Shown here piece by piece: positions 6,942 through 16,657 of a stretch of DNA of 37,967 nt. Origin of the DNA: Deltaproteobacteria bacterium RIFOXYA12_FULL_61_11. Lineage in GTDB: Bacteria; Bdellovibrionota_F; JAHFAK01; YA12-FULL-61-11. The notes beneath the pieces are model-generated. The model was not told the origin of the DNA, did no database searches, and was given only the letters and a program-made list of their open reading frames with translations. Both the position numbers and the translations under genes were made by a program. The DNA is taken from positions 1 through 37,967 of the forward strand of contig MGSU01000247.1 of the NCBI GenBank assembly GCA_001799195.1, in the 5' to 3' direction. How positions within the stretch are numbered: position 1 is the first letter of the stretch; the number at the start of each line of letters is the position of its first letter.

Positions 6942-8569
6942 GCGGCGCGAGGCGGCGGCCAGGATCCTCGAACGGGAAGCAGCCCGAGCCCAAGCGGCGC
7001 TGCGCCATCTACACGCGCAAGTCCACCTCCATCGGGCTCGAGCAGGAGTTCAACTCGCTCGACGCCCAGCGCGAGGCCTGCGAGCGGTACATCGCCGCTC
7101 GGGCCTGCGAGGGCTGGCAAGTCGTGCCCGAGCACTACGACGACGGCGGCTTCACGGGTGCGAACATCGATCGCCCGGCCTTCCAGCGCATCCTGGCCGA
7201 TATGGAGGCTGGAAAGATCGACGTGGTGGTCGTCTACAAGGTGGATCGCCTCTCGCGCTCGCTGCTCGACTTCGCCCAGGTCATGGACCGTTTCAACCGC
7301 TCGAGCACCGCCTTCGTGAGCGTCACCCAGAACTTCTCGACCGCCGATGCCATGGGCCGTCTCACGCTCAACATGCTGATGAGTTTCGCGGAATTTGAGA
7401 GGTCCATGATCGCGGAGCGAACCCGCGACAAGATCGTAGCCTCACGCCGCAAGGGCAAGTGGACTGGCGGTCCGGTGCCCATCGGCTACGACGTCGCCGA
7501 CAAGCACCTGGTCATAAACGAGCTCGAGGCCGTGGTGGTGCGCGAGCTGTTCGACCTCTACGAGCAGCACCGCTCGGCGCTCGCCGTGGCCCGCCTCCTC
7601 GACAAGGCTGGGCGAACCACGAAGCGCCACCGCGCCAACAACGGCAACGTGCGCGAGGGGAAGCAATGGACCAAGGACGCGGTCCTGCGCGTGCTCCGCA
7701 ACTCGCTCTACGCGGGCTACATGCCGTGTCACGGCGAGCTGCACGAGGGGGAGCACACGGCCATCATCGACCGCGAGCTCTGGCAGCGCGTCGCCGACCA
7801 GCTCGACGGCAAAGTGGGGCCCCGGCGGCCCGGCTCCCGCAACCCGGCCTACCTGCTCCGGGGCGTCTTGCGCTGCGGGCGGTGCGGCATGGCCATGACC
7901 CCGGCCTCGACCCGCAAGAAGGACGGGACCGAGTATCGCTACTATCGATGTGTGACCCGGGACAAGGAGGGCCGCGAGGCATGCACGGCGAGACCACTCC
8001 CCGCGGCGGCCATCGAGGGCTTCGTGGTCGAGCGTCTGCGCGAGGCAACCGCGAGCGGGGGTTTGGCCAGGGATGTGCGCGGGAAGCTGCTGGGTAAGCT
8101 CGATGCCCGCCGCAAGGGCCTGCAGACCGAGCGCCGGGACCTCCCGGCCAGGATCGCGAGCCTGTCGGCCGAGGGCCGCAACCTCGTGGAGACCCTCGGC
8201 CAGGCCAGGGGCACCGCGCACCGCCTGCTCGAGGAGCGCATTGAGGACATCGGCGGCCAGCTCGCCGCCTGCGAGCTGCGCCTCGCCGAGGTGGAGCGGG
8301 CGCTCAGCAACCTGGACCGGACCGAGATCGAGGTCCGCTGGGTGGCCGAGACGCTCGCGCGCTTCGACGCGGTCTGGGACGTGATGACCGCCGAGAACCA
8401 GGTCCGGCTCGTCGCGGCGGTCGTCGAGCGGGTCGAGGTGGACGAGCCGAGCGGCCGCGTCACCACCGTGCTCGCAGACCTCGACCTCGGCGACGACGAA
8501 GAAGATGACCAGGCCGACACCGCGCCCACGCCAGCCGCGGCTCAACCGACGATGGAGACCACACCATGA
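6938..8569 (+). CDS. Large serine recombinase (integrase/excisionase)
   Basis: This 543-residue protein should cut and rejoin DNA through a 5'-phosphoserine intermediate to insert or excise the island. The resolvase domain (about 20-165) contains YTRKS with catalytic Ser29, followed by LDAQREACERYI and VYKVDRLSRS with its conserved Arg residues. A recombinase domain follows (about 180-285, with NSLYAGYM). Residues about 300-365 form a zinc-ribbon segment (LRGVLRCGRCGMAM, then YYRCVTRDKEGREAC), and about 375-455 form a coiled coil. The C terminus is acidic. All expected parts are present, so it is probably active. Overlaps of 4 bp on both sides couple it to the DUF2924 gene and to the HTH gene. 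Confidence 0.93.
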   Translation: MSGARRRPGSSNGKQPEPKRRCAIYTRKSTSIGLEQEFNSLDAQREACERYIAARACEGWQVVPEHYDDGGFTGANIDRPAFQRILADMEAGKIDVVVVYKVDRLSRSLLDFAQVMDRFNRSSTAFVSVTQNFSTADAMGRLTLNMLMSFAEFERSMIAERTRDKIVASRRKGKWTGGPVPIGYDVADKHLVINELEAVVVRELFDLYEQHRSALAVARLLDKAGRTTKRHRANNGNVREGKQWTKDAVLRVLRNSLYAGYMPCHGELHEGEHTAIIDRELWQRVADQLDGKVGPRRPGSRNPAYLLRGVLRCGRCGMAMTPASTRKKDGTEYRYYRCVTRDKEGREACTARPLPAAAIEGFVVERLREATASGGLARDVRGKLLGKLDARRKGLQTERRDLPARIASLSAEGRNLVETLGQARGTAHRLLEERIEDIGGQLAACELRLAEVERALSNLDRTEIEVRWVAETLARFDAVWDVMTAENQVRLVAAVVERVEVDEPSGRVTTVLADLDLGDDEEDDQADTAPTPAAAQPTMETTP

Positions 8570-9060
8570 ACGACGACGCGACGAGGGCCTGCGAGACGAA
8601 CGAGGGCACCGCTGCCGAGGAGACCAGAACGTCCTCCGGCCAGCGCATCTTCACTGGCCAGCTTTTCCGCGTCCGCGACGGCCACGGCTGGGGCTTCAGC
8701 GAGGAGGCGCCCGCACCACCTCCAGGCCCGGTCCACCGCCCGGCCCGCGTCGCCCAGATGCTCGCGCTCGCCCACCGTTTCCAGGCCGCGATCGACCGCG
8801 GCGACTACCGCGACCGTGCCGACCTTGCCCGTCAGCTCGGGTTCACCCGGGCCCGGATCTCCCAGCTCCTCGATCTGCTGATGCTCGCCCCCGACCTCCA
8901 GGAGTTTGTCCTCGACCTCGAAGCCGTTGACGGCCGCGAGCCGCTGACCGAGAGGGCGCTGCGAGCGGTGGTGAAGATCGAACGCTGGGGTAAGCAGCGA
9001 ACTGCATTCCCTCGACCTCAGCCAGCGAATCCTCCGGATACGATCCACAGCCAGGTTTGA
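8566..9060 (+). CDS. Helix-turn-helix protein of ParB/KorB-like type
   Basis: The 164-residue protein has an N-terminal low-complexity part, a Pro-rich linker and, at residues about 65-108, an HTH segment: RVAQMLALAHRFQAAID, then DRADLARQLGFTRARISQLLDLLMLAPDLQEFV. This resembles the DNA-binding HTH of ParB/KorB-type proteins, but no ParB nuclease or CTPase domain is present. Its ATG overlaps the recombinase stop (ATGA), so it is made with the recombinase. A recombination directionality factor or transcription regulator for the element are the two obvious options; neither can be proved from sequence. Confidence 0.75.
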   Translation: MNDDATRACETNEGTAAEETRTSSGQRIFTGQLFRVRDGHGWGFSEEAPAPPPGPVHRPARVAQMLALAHRFQAAIDRGDYRDRADLARQLGFTRARISQLLDLLMLAPDLQEFVLDLEAVDGREPLTERALRAVVKIERWGKQRTAFPRPQPANPPDTIHSQV

Positions 9061-9115
9061 GACTTGTTCCGGCTGGTGCTACCTCGAGGGCTCACCGACC
9101 GGACGACCATCGCGC

Positions 9116-10096
9116 TCACAGGTCCACCAGATGGAACGCACCCAGATCATCGTTGAACTCCGTATTCGGGTTCACGTCACGAGCGAACTGCCCGTTCGTG
9201 ACGAAGACTTTCATTGACGGCCCGTTGGTGTCCACGACCACGCAGTTCGCCTGGTTGTTCGTGATGTAGCACAGCTCCCTGCTCGTCCACGCGCTGTATG
9301 CCAAGTGCTCGCTCCTCGCGTTGCCGAAGAGAGTCAGCCGAGGATTGACGACATCCAGGAAATCGCAACAACGCCCGGACTTCCGCCCGTGGTGCGGGGC
9401 AACGAGGATGTCTACGTTCTCGACATCCTTGCGGTGAGCATCGAGGACATGCTCCCAGGTGCCGTCGTGTGAGTCTCCCGCCAATAGGATTCGCCCCGCC
9501 TCCGATCGATAGAGGACTACGTATGAGGCGTCGTTGTAGTCATCCTCGACCAGATCCTTCGTCGGAGCCAAGACATGGAGACCGTCGCCTCCACCCTTAC
9601 CATCCTCGTTCCGGTTGTAGAACTGGCCGTGCGCGCCGGTGTAAAGGACGAGTCGCTTGGGGCTGGTTGTCGAATCGCGATCACGGATGTCCTTGTAGAA
9701 GAGCCAGTCCTCTTCCCGGTACGGTGCGCCCTCTCCGAATTCGATCTCCTTCGCGTTGTTCGTGTCCCAGAAGTTGACCGGGGCGAATTGCTCGAACAGG
9801 GCATAGATGCCGTCCATGTGGTCCATGTCAGGGTGGGTGAGGATGAACCTGAAGATGCTGGCTACTCCGAGGCCCCGAAGATACTCGATTGGGTTGACCG
9901 GATTTCTCTTCTGCGCGTAGTTGCCACCGGCTTTCTCCTTGTCCACCAGCGCCTTGGCCAAGGCCTCCTTTACGAGTCTCTCCGCGATCGATTCGACCGA
10001 CGCGTTGCACACGTCGACGACGGTGGTGTGACCTGAAGGATGCTGGATGATGGAGCAAGCGCCGTCGATGACGTTCAGGAAGTGGAAGATGCCCAT
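9116..10096 (-). CDS. Metallo-beta-lactamase-fold hydrolase, ComEC-like, last gene of the defence operon
   Basis: The 326-residue protein is an MBL-fold enzyme. Metal ligands are visible in HPDMDH (88-93), GDSH (207-210) and PHHG (234-237), the arrangement found in the hydrolase domain of ComEC/Rec2-like proteins. No membrane segment is present, so it is a soluble stand-alone domain. Substrates in this group are often nucleic acids or nucleotides; here the substrate is unknown. The ATG at 10096 lies 26 bp after the YgjP-like gene, with GGGGAG upstream. It is the second MBL protein of the operon and is only distantly similar to the one at 19706-20836. It converges on the recombinase operon, with only 55 bp between the stops. 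Confidence 0.85.
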   Translation of the reverse strand: MGIFHFLNVIDGACSIIQHPSGHTTVVDVCNASVESIAERLVKEALAKALVDKEKAGGNYAQKRNPVNPIEYLRGLGVASIFRFILTHPDMDHMDGIYALFEQFAPVNFWDTNNAKEIEFGEGAPYREEDWLFYKDIRDRDSTTSPKRLVLYTGAHGQFYNRNEDGKGGGDGLHVLAPTKDLVEDDYNDASYVVLYRSEAGRILLAGDSHDGTWEHVLDAHRKDVENVDILVAPHHGRKSGRCCDFLDVVNPRLTLFGNARSEHLAYSAWTSRELCYITNNQANCVVVDTNGPSMKVFVTNGQFARDVNPNTEFNDDLGAFHLVDL

Positions 10097-10122
10097 CGCT
10101 TGAATGCTCCCCGGCGGCTCCG

Positions 10123-10860
10123 TTAGATGTGATACCAGCGCCCGTCGACACGTAGGCGCTCCCGCCGGTCTTCGTAGTCAGGCAAGATCGTGCCGAGGAG
10201 TTTCCAGAACGCGGCCGAGTGGTCGCGCACCTCAAGGTGGCACACCTCATGCGCAACGACGTAGTCGACCAGGGACATCGGGGCCATGATGATGCGCCAG
10301 TTGAAACGCAGTTCTCCTTTGCTGCTGCAGCTCCCCCAGCGCTTCTCCTGGTTGCGGATTAACGTGGGTGGGCGCTCAACCCCTGCTCGTGTCGCGTACA
10401 GAGCGACGCGCTCGGGCAAGCGCCGCCCCGCCTGCTTGCGGTACCATGCAGTCACCGCGCTCTTGACGTGTTCCCAGCGCTGGTCAGCGTCCATCACCCG
10501 CCCGACCTGCACCACCAGGAAAGCGCCTCGAAGCGCGGCCTGGGGCTTCGCGATCCCCGGAAACCGCTCGATCTTCAATCGGTAGTGCCTCCCAAGATAC
10601 GCGCAGCTCTCACCACTCACGAACTCCATCGGCGGCGGCGCTGGACCGATCTCCTCGAACTCCAGTCTCCGCTGCAGAATCCAAGGCCCCTTCGACCGAA
10701 CCACGGCTTGCAGCCTATTGGCAGGTGTATCAGTCGGTGCCTTGAGAACGACCTCACTTGCGTCCACGGCAACGGTCACCGTATGGCGCCGGTGGCTTCG
10801 TTCGACGCGATAGTCGATGAGCGATGTGCCGAAGGCGACTTGGCCATGCTCCTGGGTCAT
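10123..10860 (-). CDS. YgjP/SprT-like zinc metallopeptidase (DUF45/M48 type)
   Basis: The 245-residue protein matches the YgjP family. It has a beta-rich N-terminal half and a C-terminal zinc peptidase domain with HEVCH (204-208), a downstream His214 and the family hallmark RWGSCSSKGELRFNWRI (175-190). Members often sit next to type I restriction genes, but their substrate is not established. The start codon overlaps the hsdR stop as ATGA, so its synthesis is coupled to the endonuclease subunit. It could cleave the restriction complex or a conjugated protein; this is inference from position. Confidence 0.9.
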   Translation of the reverse strand: MTQEHGQVAFGTSLIDYRVERSHRRHTVTVAVDASEVVLKAPTDTPANRLQAVVRSKGPWILQRRLEFEEIGPAPPPMEFVSGESCAYLGRHYRLKIERFPGIAKPQAALRGAFLVVQVGRVMDADQRWEHVKSAVTAWYRKQAGRRLPERVALYATRAGVERPPTLIRNQEKRWGSCSSKGELRFNWRIIMAPMSLVDYVVAHEVCHLEVRDHSAAFWKLLGTILPDYEDRRERLRVDGRWYHI

Positions 10861-13853
10861 CGCGTCAGCCTCACGCGGGCGAGGTCCATCAATTTCGCGG
10901 TTAGAGCCTCTAGTTGCTCGCGGGGGTACCCAGCCCCACGGAGGTTGCGCTTTACTGCCTGTCGCATCCGGCGCTGGACGTCTTCCTTGTGGACCCAGTC
11001 GATGACTGCGAGATCCTGAAGATCAGCGAGGATCTGTGCCGCCTGGTCACGGCGCCCGCCATCGACAACCACGTCGGCGCTGGCGTTGGTGCCGCTGTCG
11101 CTCGCGATGCCGCCATCGGCAGTGCCCAGGAGTTCGTAGATGGCGAAGCCGGCTTCGTCGAGACCGACAGCCTGTGCCGTTGCGTGTACGTTCTTCATGT
11201 CGCGCACGACGTCGCCGAGGAGGCGTAGCTGCTCGGCAGCGCCGACGCGCGCCTGGCGGCGTTCCTCGATGATTTGCGCCAGGCGTTCCTGCAGACTCCC
11301 GTAGAAGACCGGGTTCTCGTCCATCCGAACATGGATCTCGTGGCGGATCGCGTGCTCCATCTCGCTCGCCCGAGCCTCATCCGAGCCGAGCTTCTTCATC
11401 TCGTCCTCGAACTCCGGTGCGAGGATCGAGACCGGCTCGAGGAGTTGTTCGACGCCGCCCGCCGCGATGTGTTCCTCGATGAGCGCCCGGACCTTTGCGC
11501 GGCACCCAGTCAGGTCGAATCGCGAGTCCCGAAAGCGCACCCGCGCTGCGTTGCGCACCTTGCCGAGCCACTTGAGGTCGGCCATGAATGGGAGTGCGGC
11601 GGGGTCGGGTAGGAGCATGTCCATGGCTTGGGCGAAGCGCCGAAAGGCCAGCTCGTACTCGGCGCGGGCGTCCTCTGGTTCCAGGATGCGGATGCAGCCC
11701 TCCACGTCGTCCCGCCCAATGCGAGAGAAGAAGCGCATGGCTGTGCGGTGGTACGACTCCAGCCGGGGGAGGAGGTCCGCCTTCGGTCGCATGGCGCCCT
11801 GGACGTCGGACGGCGCGAAGACGCTGAGCGCTTGCTCCAGGTATAGCGCTACGCCCCAATAGTCGACGACCAGCCCGTAGTCCTTGCCCTCAGCGGTCCG
11901 ATTCACACGCGCGATGGCTTGCAGGAGGGTATGCTCCCGCAGCGGCGCATCCAGGTACATCACCTGCTCGACGGGAGCATCGAAGCCGGTGATCAGCATG
12001 TCGCAGACGACAAGGATCGCGAGAGGGTCCTCCGGATCTTTGAAGCGTCCGATGAGCTTGCGCTGATCCTCCTTGGTCGTGCGCCATCTCGCCAGTCGCT
12101 CTGGGTCGTTGTGCGTGGACGACATGATCAGCGCCGATTCCGGCGCGCTGAGGCGATCCAGCGTTTCCTTGTAGGTCACGGCGACGTCGCGGCTGCATGC
12201 GACGACTTGCGCCTTGAACCCGTTGGGATGGATGAACTTCTCGAAGTGGTCGATGATGTCGAGGCAGACAGCCTCGATCCGTCTCGGCGCGGCGGCGACT
12301 GCTTCCTGGGTCGCGAAACGCTGTTTGATTGTTTCTCGCTCCTCATCAGAGCGGTCCCTAAAGATACGTTCGAAGACGGCATCAAGCGACTCACCCTCAA
12401 TGCGCTCAGGCGATTGCCGCATCTCGTAGAAAATAGGTACCGTCGCCCCATCCTGAACGGCCTGCTCAATCGTGTACTTGTGGATGTAGTCACCGAAAAC
12501 CTGCAGCGTGCTCCGGTCCTTCTTGTCGATCGGCGTGCCGGTGAATCCGAGGAAGCACGCGTTGGGTAGCGCCCGGCGCATGTTGGCGGCGAGGCTCCGA
12601 TACTGCGTCCGATGGGCCTCGTCGACCATCACGAAGACGTTCTCCGCGGTGTTGAGCACCGGGTGCCCCTCTGTCGCGGCCTCCTGAAACTTCTGCACGG
12701 TCGTCATCACCGTCTGGCCACCTCCTCGGTTCAGCAGCTCCCGCAGATGCCTCACGTTCCTGGCTTGCACCGGGTTGGGGAATCCGCAGCGCTGAAAGGT
12801 GCCGGTGATCTGGTTATCGAGGTCCTTGCGGTCGGTGACCACGATGAGCGTCGGGTTTGCCGCGATGCCGAGGCGCCGCAACTTCACGGCCAGAAACACC
12901 ATCGTGAGGGACTTGCCCGAGCCCTGCGTATGCCATACGATTCCGCCGCGCAACGTCGGCCTCTTGGCCTTTCGGATGCGTTCGATGGCGCCATTGACGG
13001 CGATGAACTGCGGAAAGCGGGCGAGCTTCTTGTAGGTTCGTGCCCCGTCGACCTCGAACACGATGAAGTTCTGCACGAGGTCGAGGAGCGTTCCCTTGTT
13101 CAGGAGACCCCAAAGGAGCACGTCCTGCGGTGTCGGGACGCGCCCAAGCGTCGCCCCGAGCTGGTCCAGCGTCAGAGGATGCGGGACCTTCCACTCGCTC
13201 CAGTTGCGCGCCGGCGTACCGATCGTGCCGTACTTTGCAGCCTGGCCGCAGGTTCCGATGAGGATCTGCGCTGCGTGGAAGAGACGCGGTGCGCCCAGGC
13301 CGCGAAACCGATCGTCAACCTCTTGGTAGCGGAAAAGCTGCTCGATGGCTTTGTCGAGCGGGTCGTTGATGGTGGGGCTCTTGCACTCGATGACGACGAT
13401 CGGGATCCCGTTCACGAAGACGACGATGTCGGGGACCGCGGTCTGCTTGGTGCCCGAGACACGGTACTGCCGGGTGAAGACAAACTCGTTCTTCGTTGGA
13501 TCGTCAAAGTCGATGAAGCGGACTGTCTGGCCGCGTATGCCTTGTCCGAGGTCCTGCTCCAACGAGATGTTGTGGACCAAGGCGGTGTGGACCTGCTCGT
13601 TCGCCTCGATGAGCCCGGTCGCCGCCGCGTGGGTGATGTGGCGGATCGCCTTCCTGACGTTGTCGTCGCTGATCCACGGATTCAGGCGCCGCAGCGCCGC
13701 CTCGAGGCGCTTGACCAGGACGGGCTCCGCGAGGCTCTCGCGCTCGGCATCGAGCACCTCGGCGGGCACGAATTCGTAACCGAGCTCGCGTAGCAGGGCG
13801 TCGGCCGGCTCTTCGGCGAGGTGAACCTCGTCCCATTTGAAATCCAAGGCCAT
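10857..13853 (-). CDS. hsdR: Type I restriction enzyme, endonuclease and translocase subunit HsdR
   Basis: This 998-residue subunit cuts unmodified DNA after ATP-driven translocation. The N-terminal nuclease domain shows the PD-(D/E)XK signature: Asp142 in AVPDIVVF, and Glu156 and Lys158 in VIECKSP. The superfamily 2 motor has Walker A HTQGSGKS (308-315), DEAH (411-414) and GFTGTP. The C-terminal part (about 800-998) is helical and should dock on the HsdM/HsdS core. Length is normal and no frame damage is seen. It begins 1 bp after the hsdS stop and overlaps the YgjP-like gene. Confidence 0.97.
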   Translation of the reverse strand: MALDFKWDEVHLAEEPADALLRELGYEFVPAEVLDAERESLAEPVLVKRLEAALRRLNPWISDDNVRKAIRHITHAAATGLIEANEQVHTALVHNISLEQDLGQGIRGQTVRFIDFDDPTKNEFVFTRQYRVSGTKQTAVPDIVVFVNGIPIVVIECKSPTINDPLDKAIEQLFRYQEVDDRFRGLGAPRLFHAAQILIGTCGQAAKYGTIGTPARNWSEWKVPHPLTLDQLGATLGRVPTPQDVLLWGLLNKGTLLDLVQNFIVFEVDGARTYKKLARFPQFIAVNGAIERIRKAKRPTLRGGIVWHTQGSGKSLTMVFLAVKLRRLGIAANPTLIVVTDRKDLDNQITGTFQRCGFPNPVQARNVRHLRELLNRGGGQTVMTTVQKFQEAATEGHPVLNTAENVFVMVDEAHRTQYRSLAANMRRALPNACFLGFTGTPIDKKDRSTLQVFGDYIHKYTIEQAVQDGATVPIFYEMRQSPERIEGESLDAVFERIFRDRSDEERETIKQRFATQEAVAAAPRRIEAVCLDIIDHFEKFIHPNGFKAQVVACSRDVAVTYKETLDRLSAPESALIMSSTHNDPERLARWRTTKEDQRKLIGRFKDPEDPLAILVVCDMLITGFDAPVEQVMYLDAPLREHTLLQAIARVNRTAEGKDYGLVVDYWGVALYLEQALSVFAPSDVQGAMRPKADLLPRLESYHRTAMRFFSRIGRDDVEGCIRILEPEDARAEYELAFRRFAQAMDMLLPDPAALPFMADLKWLGKVRNAARVRFRDSRFDLTGCRAKVRALIEEHIAAGGVEQLLEPVSILAPEFEDEMKKLGSDEARASEMEHAIRHEIHVRMDENPVFYGSLQERLAQIIEERRQARVGAAEQLRLLGDVVRDMKNVHATAQAVGLDEAGFAIYELLGTADGGIASDSGTNASADVVVDGGRRDQAAQILADLQDLAVIDWVHKEDVQRRMRQAVKRNLRGAGYPREQLEALTAKLMDLARVRLTR

Positions 13854-13854
13854 G

Positions 13855-15153
13855 CTACCGCCCCCTTACTGCGCCGCTGGCGCGCGCGCCGTTGGTCTTG
13901 CGCGCGCGGACCCGCACGCGGCCGGACAGCAGCCCCTGGGCGAGGCCCCGCTTGGTCTGGCGAAGCTGCTCGAGGTACCGAACCTCGGCCGTAATACGAA
14001 GGTCGAATGCCTCGCCCACGTCGGCGATGGCAGCCTGCTCGTCCAGCGGCGGTAAGAGAATCTTCAGGCGCTTGAATGCGTGCATGAAGATGTTGCGGAG
14101 TGTGGTGCTCCCGTCGCTGAGGCGCTGCCACTCGCGCTGCATGTGCCGAAACACCTGCTGGAGGTAGCGAGAGTCGAGTTCGGGCTCCGGAACGAACGCC
14201 ACGTAGTCTTGGCTGCACGCCATCGTCGCCGCCAGGCGGCTGCATTTGCCGCGCGATCCGCCGGTCCGGATCAGGAGCACGGATCCGACAGGGAGCATTC
14301 GTGCTGACGAGTTCGCGATGCCGAGCGGGCTGATGCGCCCGTCCGCATCGTTCACCTCGATTTCATTGAGACGATAGGAATCGGGCAGAGACAGCCACGG
14401 GATGTCGCCGTTCCAGTAGTCCGGTTCCTTGCGACTCGGCGTGTGCCCGCTCTCGAGCTTCGCGATCTTCGTTAGCGTCACGAGCTTCCAGTGCAACGGC
14501 ATCCTGTCGACCAACGACGCGATGCGCCCGATGGGCCACGACTCCGGCAGCGGCACGAGCTTCGTCTTGTGCTTCGCGTTCCCCTTGGTGAGCAGCTCGC
14601 GCATCAGCCAGAATTTCGATCGGCGAAGCTCAGCTACGAACTGGTCGGTTCCGTCAATCGCAGCATCTACGGCCGCGAGAGAACGAGAGATGCGCTGCTG
14701 TTCCTCCGTCGGTGGCGTAGTCACGACCGAGGCGAGGAATTCCTCAACCGGGACGCGTTGAGCCTTGCGAGAACCAATGGCCATCCCGCGATAGCGACGG
14801 TAAAAGGCGGGGCGAATCAGTACAGAGAGCAGCCAGGCAGGGTCGACGTCTGGCGCGATATCGAAGCACGGAAGGTCGAGCGTGCTCTCGTATCCATCGA
14901 GTTCTGGAGGGACGAGCCCGAACGCCCCGTTGAGGAAGTCGAGCTTACTGAAGATCAGCTGTCCTTGTCGCCGCTTGTAGTACTTCGTTGCCGAACTTCC
15001 ACCGCGATCGTTGACCTTGGCAACCACCCCCTTGCCGTAGAGTCGCACTGTGAGCTTCTGTGCAACCCCACCAGACGAGCCCGCCAAGCGGCTCTCCTTC
15101 AGAAAGTCGCGAAAGCGAGCCAGCCGCCATCCATCGAGGCCTTCATCGACCAT
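13855..15153 (-). CDS. hsdS: Type I restriction enzyme, specificity subunit HsdS
   Basis: The 432-residue protein has the two-half layout of HsdS: target recognition domain 1 (about 1-155), a conserved helix (about 160-195, TPPTEEQQRISRSLAAVDAAIDG), domain 2 (about 205-365, including SGHTPSRKEPDYWNGDIPWLSL) and a second helix (LPPLDEQAAIADVGEAFDLRI). The start at 15153 was chosen because GGGAG lies upstream; it overlaps the end of hsdM by 11 bp. Domain 2 looks like a canonical recognition domain and domain 1 is more divergent. The methylated sequence cannot be predicted from here. Confidence 0.92.
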   Translation of the reverse strand: MVDEGLDGWRLARFRDFLKESRLAGSSGGVAQKLTVRLYGKGVVAKVNDRGGSSATKYYKRRQGQLIFSKLDFLNGAFGLVPPELDGYESTLDLPCFDIAPDVDPAWLLSVLIRPAFYRRYRGMAIGSRKAQRVPVEEFLASVVTTPPTEEQQRISRSLAAVDAAIDGTDQFVAELRRSKFWLMRELLTKGNAKHKTKLVPLPESWPIGRIASLVDRMPLHWKLVTLTKIAKLESGHTPSRKEPDYWNGDIPWLSLPDSYRLNEIEVNDADGRISPLGIANSSARMLPVGSVLLIRTGGSRGKCSRLAATMACSQDYVAFVPEPELDSRYLQQVFRHMQREWQRLSDGSTTLRNIFMHAFKRLKILLPPLDEQAAIADVGEAFDLRITAEVRYLEQLRQTKRGLAQGLLSGRVRVRARKTNGARASGAVRGR

Positions 15154-16657
15154 AGCCGAGCTCCCGCAGCACCTTGTCCATGCGCTTGGCTGCTGCATCG
15201 CGCTCGGCCTCGGCCTTGGCGAGAGCGGCAAGAGCAGCCTCTACGTCAATGGGCTCCTCCGGTTCGAGCGTGTCGACGTACCGGCTGATATTCAGGTTGT
15301 AGTCGTTCTCCTTGACCTCATCGAGGGGAACCACACGAGAGAACCGGTCCTCGTCCTTGTAAGCTCGGAAGGCTTTGACGATACGTTCAACATCCTCCGG
15401 ACGCAGCACGTTCTGGTTGCTGCGGGCCTCGAATCCCTCTGCCGCGTGGATGAACAGGATCCTGCCACGGCGCTTCCTCGGCTTGTCGCGGTTCAGGATC
15501 AGGATTGCTGCCGGGATGCCGGTCCCGTAGAAGAGGTTCTCTGGCAACCCGATGATCGCCTCGAAGAGATCGTCATCGACGAGGCCCTTGCGTATGTCGC
15601 CGTCGCCGCTGCCGCGGAAGAGCACTCCCAGCGGCATCACGACTCCGACCATGCCCTTCGCGCTCAGAGTGGCGACCATGTGCTGCACGAACGCGTAGTC
15701 GCCCATATTCTTGGGTGGCAACCCGTAGTGAAACCGCTGGAATGGATCCTCAGCGGCCATCTCCGCGCCCCATTTGTCGAGGCTGAAGGGCGGATTAGCG
15801 ATCACGCGGTCGTAGAGCATCAGCTCGCCGCCGTGCACTAGCTTCGGCTCTCGAATGGTGTCGCCCTTCTCGATTCGTGCGTCTGGCAGGCCGTGAAGAA
15901 GGAGGTTCATCTTGCAGATGGCCCATGTGCCAAGGTTCTTCTCTTGTCCGTGGAGCGTTATGTCGATGGGATCGGTACCGATCCGGCGGCCCTGCCTGGC
16001 CGCGACGTGCTCGGCGCACTGGATGAGCATGCCGCCAGAGCCGCATGTCGGGTCGCAGATCCGCATCTCCTTGTCAGGGTCGAGGAGCTTCGTTATCAGC
16101 TCTACCACTCGTTGGGGCGTGTAGAACTCGCCGCCCTTCTTCCCAGCATCGTCGGCGAAGCGCTCGATCAGGAACTCGTAGGCGCGCCCGAGCATGTCCG
16201 GCTCTTCGAGGTCGGTATTGCGCAAGCGGATCTGCGCGAAGTGCCCAACCAGCCTGTGCAGGATGCTGTCGCGCTGCTTGCCATCGCCTAGCTTCCGGCT
16301 GTCGTTGAAATCTATGTTGAGGAGCACCCCCTCCAATGTGGGATTCGCCTCCTCAAGCGCGGAGCATGCCTTGTTGAGGGCGTTGCCGATGTCCTTCGTG
16401 AGCTTGCTGATCGCGTCCCAGCGAGCCCGCTTCGGCACGAAGAACTGGTGCTCATCTGGATCGGTCCAGGCGACATCCTCGTCCTCACCTTCGGCAATGA
16501 GGGTTTCAGCCTCCTCCTCGAAGCGATCAGACAGTCGCTTCAGAAAGAGAAAGCCGAAGATGTAGTTCTTGTAGTCGGACGAATCGATAGAGCCGCGCAG
16601 GATGTCGGCGGCGGCCCACAGGTGCCCGTTCAAGCGGGTGCGGGTCAAGATTGACAT
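15143..16657 (-). CDS. hsdM: Type I restriction enzyme, DNA methyltransferase subunit HsdM
   Basis: This 504-residue protein transfers a methyl group from S-adenosylmethionine to adenine N6. Residues 1-150 form the N-terminal HsdM domain. The catalytic core shows motif I DPTCGSGG (202-209) and motif IV NPPF (288-291), preceded by GEFYTPQRVVELI, a reliable HsdM landmark. The C-terminal helices (about 460-504) normally contact HsdS. The start overlaps the end of the four-TM gene by 13 bp, and hsdS overlaps its end by 11 bp, so the modification genes are fused translationally to the ubiquitin-like genes upstream. Confidence 0.97.
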   Translation of the reverse strand: MSILTRTRLNGHLWAAADILRGSIDSSDYKNYIFGFLFLKRLSDRFEEEAETLIAEGEDEDVAWTDPDEHQFFVPKRARWDAISKLTKDIGNALNKACSALEEANPTLEGVLLNIDFNDSRKLGDGKQRDSILHRLVGHFAQIRLRNTDLEEPDMLGRAYEFLIERFADDAGKKGGEFYTPQRVVELITKLLDPDKEMRICDPTCGSGGMLIQCAEHVAARQGRRIGTDPIDITLHGQEKNLGTWAICKMNLLLHGLPDARIEKGDTIREPKLVHGGELMLYDRVIANPPFSLDKWGAEMAAEDPFQRFHYGLPPKNMGDYAFVQHMVATLSAKGMVGVVMPLGVLFRGSGDGDIRKGLVDDDLFEAIIGLPENLFYGTGIPAAILILNRDKPRKRRGRILFIHAAEGFEARSNQNVLRPEDVERIVKAFRAYKDEDRFSRVVPLDEVKENDYNLNISRYVDTLEPEEPIDVEAALAALAKAEAERDAAAKRMDKVLRELGYGR

